Assembly: GCF_940670685.1 (NCBI RefSeq)
Contig: NZ_OW711693.1
Coordinates: 2,976,001 to 3,040,000 of the forward strand
Length of the DNA stretch: 64,000 nucleotides
Source of the DNA: Anaeropeptidivorans aminofermentans
GTDB taxonomy: Bacteria; Bacillota; Clostridia; Lachnospirales; UBA5962
Direction of reading: 5' to 3'
Part shown: positions 60,437 through 64,000 of the stretch, piece by piece
Position numbering within the stretch: position 1 is the first letter of the stretch
Layout of the letters: each line of letters starts with the position of its first letter
The notes under the pieces: generated by a model
Told to the model about the DNA's origin: nothing
The model's input: only the letters and a program-made list of their open reading frames with translations
Database searches by the model: none
Position numbers and translations under genes: made by a program

Positions 60437-60507
60437 CATTGTCAATTTATCTTTCTCTTATTTTATGCTCTTTAAAGCCAAGCACTAAAAGCAAATTAAC
60501 TCTATAC
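60437..60507. repeat. Family B palindromic repeat, copy
   Basis: CATTGTCAATTTATCTTTCT at left and AAAAGCAAATTAACTCTATA at right, about 70 bp; it abuts the next repeat. Confidence 0.55.
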
Positions 60508-60635
60508 AGTAAAATAGCCTTAGGTCAGTAATAAAAACCTGTTTTTCATAAACGGCTCAATATGACAGAAACGCTTATGTTAAGCCATTCATAATATACA
60601 ATTTTTGTTACTGTAATTAAAGTATTTTACTATAG
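60502..60635. repeat. Family C palindromic repeat
   Basis: CTATACAGTAAAATAG and the inverse TATTTTACTATAG at the ends; AGTAATAAAAACCTG and TTGTTACTG inside with GGCTCAATAT/TTAAGCCATTCA. Confidence 0.65.
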
Positions 60636-60733
60636 CCTATGGAAATATCAATAAGAGCTTACTTACTGCCCCATTAAATAAATATGTGACTTTCTCTAAA
60701 AATATGTAAATACAAAATATACCCTTAAGCATA

Positions 60734-60767
60734 TTAAAAAGAGCAGGGGAACCCCTGCTCTTTTTAA
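60734..60767. terminator. Terminator of cca
   Basis: AAAAAGAGCAGGGG, AA, CCCCTGCTCTTTTT. Confidence 0.92.
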
Positions 60768-60777
60768 TATTTGAATT

Positions 60778-61995
60778 TTATAATTCCATACTGTTTTTAT
60801 ATTTTTCTCCAAGGGAAATTAATATATCCTTTTCATTAAGCTCAGGGCTTTTCATAACGTCGTCAAGAAGCATCAGGAGAAGCGCTCCTACGGCTTTTCC
60901 TTTGATATTTAAAAGCTTTTGCATATCATTTCCGTTTATTTTTAAATCCTTTAAGCTTACAGGCTCTTTGTTATCTATAATTACCTTTGATGTACTTTCA
61001 ATATAAAAAATGTCTTCGCCTTTTATTTTCTTAAGTTCCATTAACTTTAAAAGACAAGGATAGCCGATTGAATTTATGAGTTTTTTTACTTCATATCTAT
61101 TTTGAGGCAACGGGGTAAAAAGATGCTTTCTTAAGATGGTAGCTTCCTTAAAGGTTTTATTATCCAGCTTCAGATAAGTCAAATTCCCGCAGAAATCTTC
61201 TTCCGCCATATACTGAAACAATAAGGTAAAAAGCTGAGACAAACTGCTTTCTTTAATTTTAGAAAGACGTTTTAAATCCGCAGATACAGGCCTGAGCTTC
61301 TTATAAAAATAATCTCCCGATTGAGGCAGGGCATATTTTATAAGACGATTTTCTTCAAAATAAAATATATTTTCAATATATTCTGAAGAAAAAGCCTTTA
61401 TAACTTCATCTCTGATGCGTTCAACGGATATATTTTCAATGAGCCTTGCGTTTTCTTCTATGCTTCTAAGGGTTTTTTCTTCTATTCCAAAGCCCAGCCG
61501 GCAGGAAAACCTTATGGCTCTAAGCATCCTCAAGGCGTCTTCATTAAACCTTCTGTCCGGATCACCGACGGCTCTTATGATTTTTTGCTTGATATCGTCT
61601 ATTCCTTTATAGGGGTCTACAAATCCTGTTTCCGGCCTGTAGGCAATGGCATTCATTGTAAAATCCCTCCGCATCAGGTCTTCTTCAAGATTTTTCGTAA
61701 AAAGCACATTGGAAGGCCTTCTGAAATCCACATAAGCCCCGTCGATTCTATAGGTGGTTACTTCATAGGCTTCTCCATTTATAAGCACTGTAACGGTGCC
61801 ATGCTGTATCCCTGTTTCGATGACCTTTCCGAAAATATCCTTTACTTCGTAAGGCGTTGCGGAAGTGGTTATATCCCAGTCTTTCGGAGTATTTCCTAAA
61901 ATTATATCTCTTACGCAGCCGCCGACAATAAAGGCCTCATGGCCCCTTTCACTAAGAGCATTGATTATATATTTTACTCCCTCCGGTATATTCAC
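60778..61995 (-). CDS. cca: CCA-adding tRNA nucleotidyltransferase
   Basis: 405 residues, class II. It builds or repairs the CCA end of tRNA without a template. The head domain has V-G-G-C-V-R-D (about residues 21-27), P-K-D-W-D-I-T-T with the catalytic Asp pair (about 36-43), F-T-M-N-A-I-A-Y and the amino-acid template E-D-A-L-R-M-L-R-A. The tail is helical. The start is GTG with GGGAGG. Stands alone, with its own terminator. Confidence 0.94.
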   Translation of the reverse strand: MNIPEGVKYIINALSERGHEAFIVGGCVRDIILGNTPKDWDITTSATPYEVKDIFGKVIETGIQHGTVTVLINGEAYEVTTYRIDGAYVDFRRPSNVLFTKNLEEDLMRRDFTMNAIAYRPETGFVDPYKGIDDIKQKIIRAVGDPDRRFNEDALRMLRAIRFSCRLGFGIEEKTLRSIEENARLIENISVERIRDEVIKAFSSEYIENIFYFEENRLIKYALPQSGDYFYKKLRPVSADLKRLSKIKESSLSQLFTLLFQYMAEEDFCGNLTYLKLDNKTFKEATILRKHLFTPLPQNRYEVKKLINSIGYPCLLKLMELKKIKGEDIFYIESTSKVIIDNKEPVSLKDLKINGNDMQKLLNIKGKAVGALLLMLLDDVMKSPELNEKDILISLGEKYKNSMEL

Positions 61996-62119
61996 TGTAA
62001 ACCTCCCGCCAATATGGTTAGAATTGTTAAAAATTGATTTTCTGCCAGAAAAATATATTATTAAGTCTTTGTTTTATGATATACTATGAGTATTATAAAA
62101 AAAACCGGGGGGAATTGCA

Positions 62120-63268
62120 ATGCAGTTAAGACATTTTGGAAAACTTGGCGTTAAGCCGTCCCTTATTGGCTTCGGAGCCATGCGTTTGCCTATAGTTGAT
62201 GGGGACAACAATAAAATCAACGAAGAAAAGTCCATCGAAATGATCAGATATGCAATTGATAATGGAGTAAATTATGTTGATACAGCATTTAATTATCACG
62301 GGGGAAATTCAGAAGAGCTTGTGGCAAAGGCCCTTGCCGACGGTTATAGAGAAAAGGTTTTTCTTGCGACAAAAAACCCTTCCTGGCTTTCTGAAAAACC
62401 GGGAGACTGGACGGATAACCTTAACATTCAGCTTAAAAGGCTTGATTGCGGACATATTGATTTTTATCTTCAGCATGCCCTTGACAAAGCCCGCTTTGAT
62501 AATTTAGTAAAGAATAATTTCTTTGAAGAAGCCATGAAGGCAAAGGCCGAAGGAAAGATTAAATATTTCGGCTTCAGCTTCCACGATTCCTATGAGGTTT
62601 TTGAAGAAATAATCAATGCTTATGACTGGGACTTCTGCCAGATACAGCTTAATTATCTCGACGAAGACTACCAGGCAGGCATGAAAGGCCTGAAACTTGC
62701 CGCTTCCAAAAACATGGGCGTTATCATCATGGAGCCTTTAAGAGGCGGAAAGCTTGCAGATAAAATGCCTGAGGATATTGTTTCGGAATTTGAGAAGCTT
62801 CCCGTAAAAAGAAGCAATGTGGAATGGGCTCTAAGATGGGTAGCAAATCATCCTGAGGTAAGCCTCCTCCTTTCAGGAATGCATACGATGGAGCAAGTTA
62901 AGGAAAATATCCGTATTTGCAGCCAGGAGGACATGGTTCCAGACAAGGCCTTAACCAACGAAGAACAAGAGATGATAAAATCCATTGCAGACGCTTGGAA
63001 TAAACGTATCCTTGTAAACTGCACTGCCTGCAATTACTGTATGCCATGCCCTGTAGGGGTTCAGATACCCGACTGCTTCAGCGCTTATAATGTTTACGGC
63101 TCGGCAGTGGCTTCCGCAGAAAGCAAAGCGAAGCAGCAATACGCAAGCATCGTAGAAAACGGCGGCGGAGCATCTCAATGCATCGTATGCGGTCAATGCG
63201 CAGCCGCCTGCCCGCAGAATATTTCTGTTCCCGATAGGCTTGCAGAGCTTGAAGGTATCCTGAGATAG
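62120..63268 (+). CDS. Aldo/keto reductase with C-terminal 4Fe-4S ferredoxin domain
   Basis: 382 residues. The TIM-barrel reductase has the tetrad Asp and Tyr in V-D-T-A-F-N-Y-H-G, Lys in A-T-K-N-P and His in Y-L-Q-H. The C-terminal tail adds two cysteine clusters: C-T-A-C-N-Y-C-M-P-C-P and C-I-V-C-G-Q-C-A-A-A-C-P, each fit for a [4Fe-4S] centre. Such fused proteins are frequent in anaerobes and may use ferredoxin instead of or beside NAD(P)H. The start has CGGGGGG. Substrate unknown. Confidence 0.93.
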   Translation: MQLRHFGKLGVKPSLIGFGAMRLPIVDGDNNKINEEKSIEMIRYAIDNGVNYVDTAFNYHGGNSEELVAKALADGYREKVFLATKNPSWLSEKPGDWTDNLNIQLKRLDCGHIDFYLQHALDKARFDNLVKNNFFEEAMKAKAEGKIKYFGFSFHDSYEVFEEIINAYDWDFCQIQLNYLDEDYQAGMKGLKLAASKNMGVIIMEPLRGGKLADKMPEDIVSEFEKLPVKRSNVEWALRWVANHPEVSLLLSGMHTMEQVKENIRICSQEDMVPDKALTNEEQEMIKSIADAWNKRILVNCTACNYCMPCPVGVQIPDCFSAYNVYGSAVASAESKAKQQYASIVENGGGASQCIVCGQCAAACPQNISVPDRLAELEGILR

Positions 63269-63343
63269 TATCCTATTGGTATATTCTCAAGGGCTCAAAA
63301 GATTACTTCTTTTTCATAAGAAGTTTACTTATACATAGAAATA

Positions 63344-63384
63344 TTAAAAGCCTTAGGTCAAAGACTTTGACCTGAGGCTTTTTA
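63344..63384. terminator. Bidirectional terminator
   Basis: AAAAGCCTTAGGTCA...TTGACCTGAGGCTTTTT, between the reductase gene and the convergent glycosylase gene. Confidence 0.9.
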
Positions 63385-63392
63385 GTTTAACC

Positions 63393-63959
63393 TTACAAAA
63401 GTGCTTTAAGGGCTTTTAAGTCCTCAAAATATGTTTCTTTAAGGCTTCTGTTATAAATGATGGCTGCCGGATGATATAAGGGAAAGATGTTTCCACCGTT
63501 ACCTTTAATAAGCCTTCCATGATAGGCCCCGATTAAATATTCCTTTCCCATAAGGGCATTTAAAGGCGTATTTCCCAAGGTGACTATGATTTCCGGCTTT
63601 ATTATTTCTATTTCTTCTAAAAGATAGGGGCAGAAGAAGCCTGTTTCCTTCTTGTCCGGTGTTCTGTTCACAGGGGAACCTGTTTTAGGGCTTAGTTTAA
63701 AGGGCCGTATTTTAACCACATTGGTGATATATATTTCCTCCCGGGAAAGCTCCAGCGCCTCTAAAAACTCATTGAGATTCTTTCCGGCGCTTCCTACAAA
63801 GGGCCGGCCTTCCTTTTCCTCGCTTCCCCCTGGCGCTTCTCCTATAAGCATTACGGAAGGGGAATGGGTCTTACCTTCTCCAAATACAATTTTTCTTTCA
63901 CTATATTCCGTAAAAAGCATATTTTTTTGAAGTTTATCATTCAGCTCTTTTATATTCAT
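63393..63959 (-). CDS. Uracil-DNA glycosylase superfamily protein (family 4-like, without Fe-S cysteines)
   Basis: 188 residues. It fits family 4: I-V-F-G-E-G (about 24-29), I-G-E-A-P-G-G-S (39-46), R-P-F-V-G-S-A-G-K (52-60), the I-V-T-L-G-N strand and L-Y-H-P-A-A with His163. Uracil excision from DNA is the expected role. However, only one cysteine is present (Cys110 in F-F-C-P-Y-L), whereas family 4 normally holds four that bind an iron-sulfur cluster; the N-terminal pair has become Asn and others. So either it is a cluster-free subtype or activity is changed. The start has AAAGAGGG. Confidence 0.87.
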   Translation of the reverse strand: MNIKELNDKLQKNMLFTEYSERKIVFGEGKTHSPSVMLIGEAPGGSEEKEGRPFVGSAGKNLNEFLEALELSREEIYITNVVKIRPFKLSPKTGSPVNRTPDKKETGFFCPYLLEEIEIIKPEIIVTLGNTPLNALMGKEYLIGAYHGRLIKGNGGNIFPLYHPAAIIYNRSLKETYFEDLKALKALL

Positions 63960-64000
63960 CTTAATCCCTCTTTTCAGCTTTCTTAAAGGAAAGCAATATA

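Noticed and set aside
1-64000. CRISPR array or tRNA/rRNA genes
   Set aside because: The repeats seen are palindromic and dispersed, not regularly spaced with unique spacers; no cloverleaf or rRNA stretch was recognised on either strand.

Overview
The window looks like chromosomal DNA from a low-GC, spore-forming member of the Clostridia. It carries spore genes (a GerM-like lipoprotein, a SpoIID-family protein, a SipL-like SPOCS/LysM coat protein, a SleB-family hydrolase, a CotS-like pseudokinase, Veg). It also has the Firmicute block tmk-darA-yaaR-holB-ricT-trmN6-rsmI and a tandem glycine riboswitch. No tRNA, rRNA or CRISPR array was recognised. Species cannot be named from the sequence alone.

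Layout. 0-11 kb: the start of an unknown zinc-ribbon protein (minus, runs off the left edge), gerM-rph, an S9 peptidase plus PD-(D/E)XK-type protein pair, class II aldolase, signal peptidase II, a 6S-like RNA and a SpoIID-family lipoprotein. 11-11.4 kb: a small type I toxin-antitoxin locus with a 25-residue holin-like toxin gene that is easily missed. 11.8-19.5 kb: a complete glycine cleavage operon (gcvT-gcvH-gcvPA-gcvPB-lplA-lpd, minus) led by the riboswitch. 19.8-26.2 kb: an ArsR regulator, ABC exporter, HlyD-like adaptor and GNAT enzyme (minus). 26.4-28.7 kb: two overlapping amidohydrolase paralogues, the second lacking most metal ligands. 29.5-32.3 kb: probably acquired genes, including a methyltransferase broken by an 8-bp tandem duplication. 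32.5-45.7 kb: cell-envelope proteins, a small kinase-fold protein, GntR-ispE, a YitT transporter-like protein, MTA/SAH nucleosidase, a BTAD regulator and a possible noncoding RNA. 45.8-50.9 kb: the tmk-rsmI housekeeping block. 51-55.7 kb: two IS200-type elements flanking the SipL-like gene. 55.7-64 kb: veg, signal peptidase I, a PEGA protein, a CotS-like pseudokinase, cca, an Fe-S aldo/keto reductase and a uracil-DNA glycosylase.

The most distinctive large-scale feature is the number of short palindromic interspersed repeats in the intergenic regions. I see several families (called A to G here) with terminal inverted repeats such as TATAGTAAATTT, some nested in one another. They explain most of the long gaps between genes. 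Gene functions rest on motif recognition in the translated sequence; no database search was possible.
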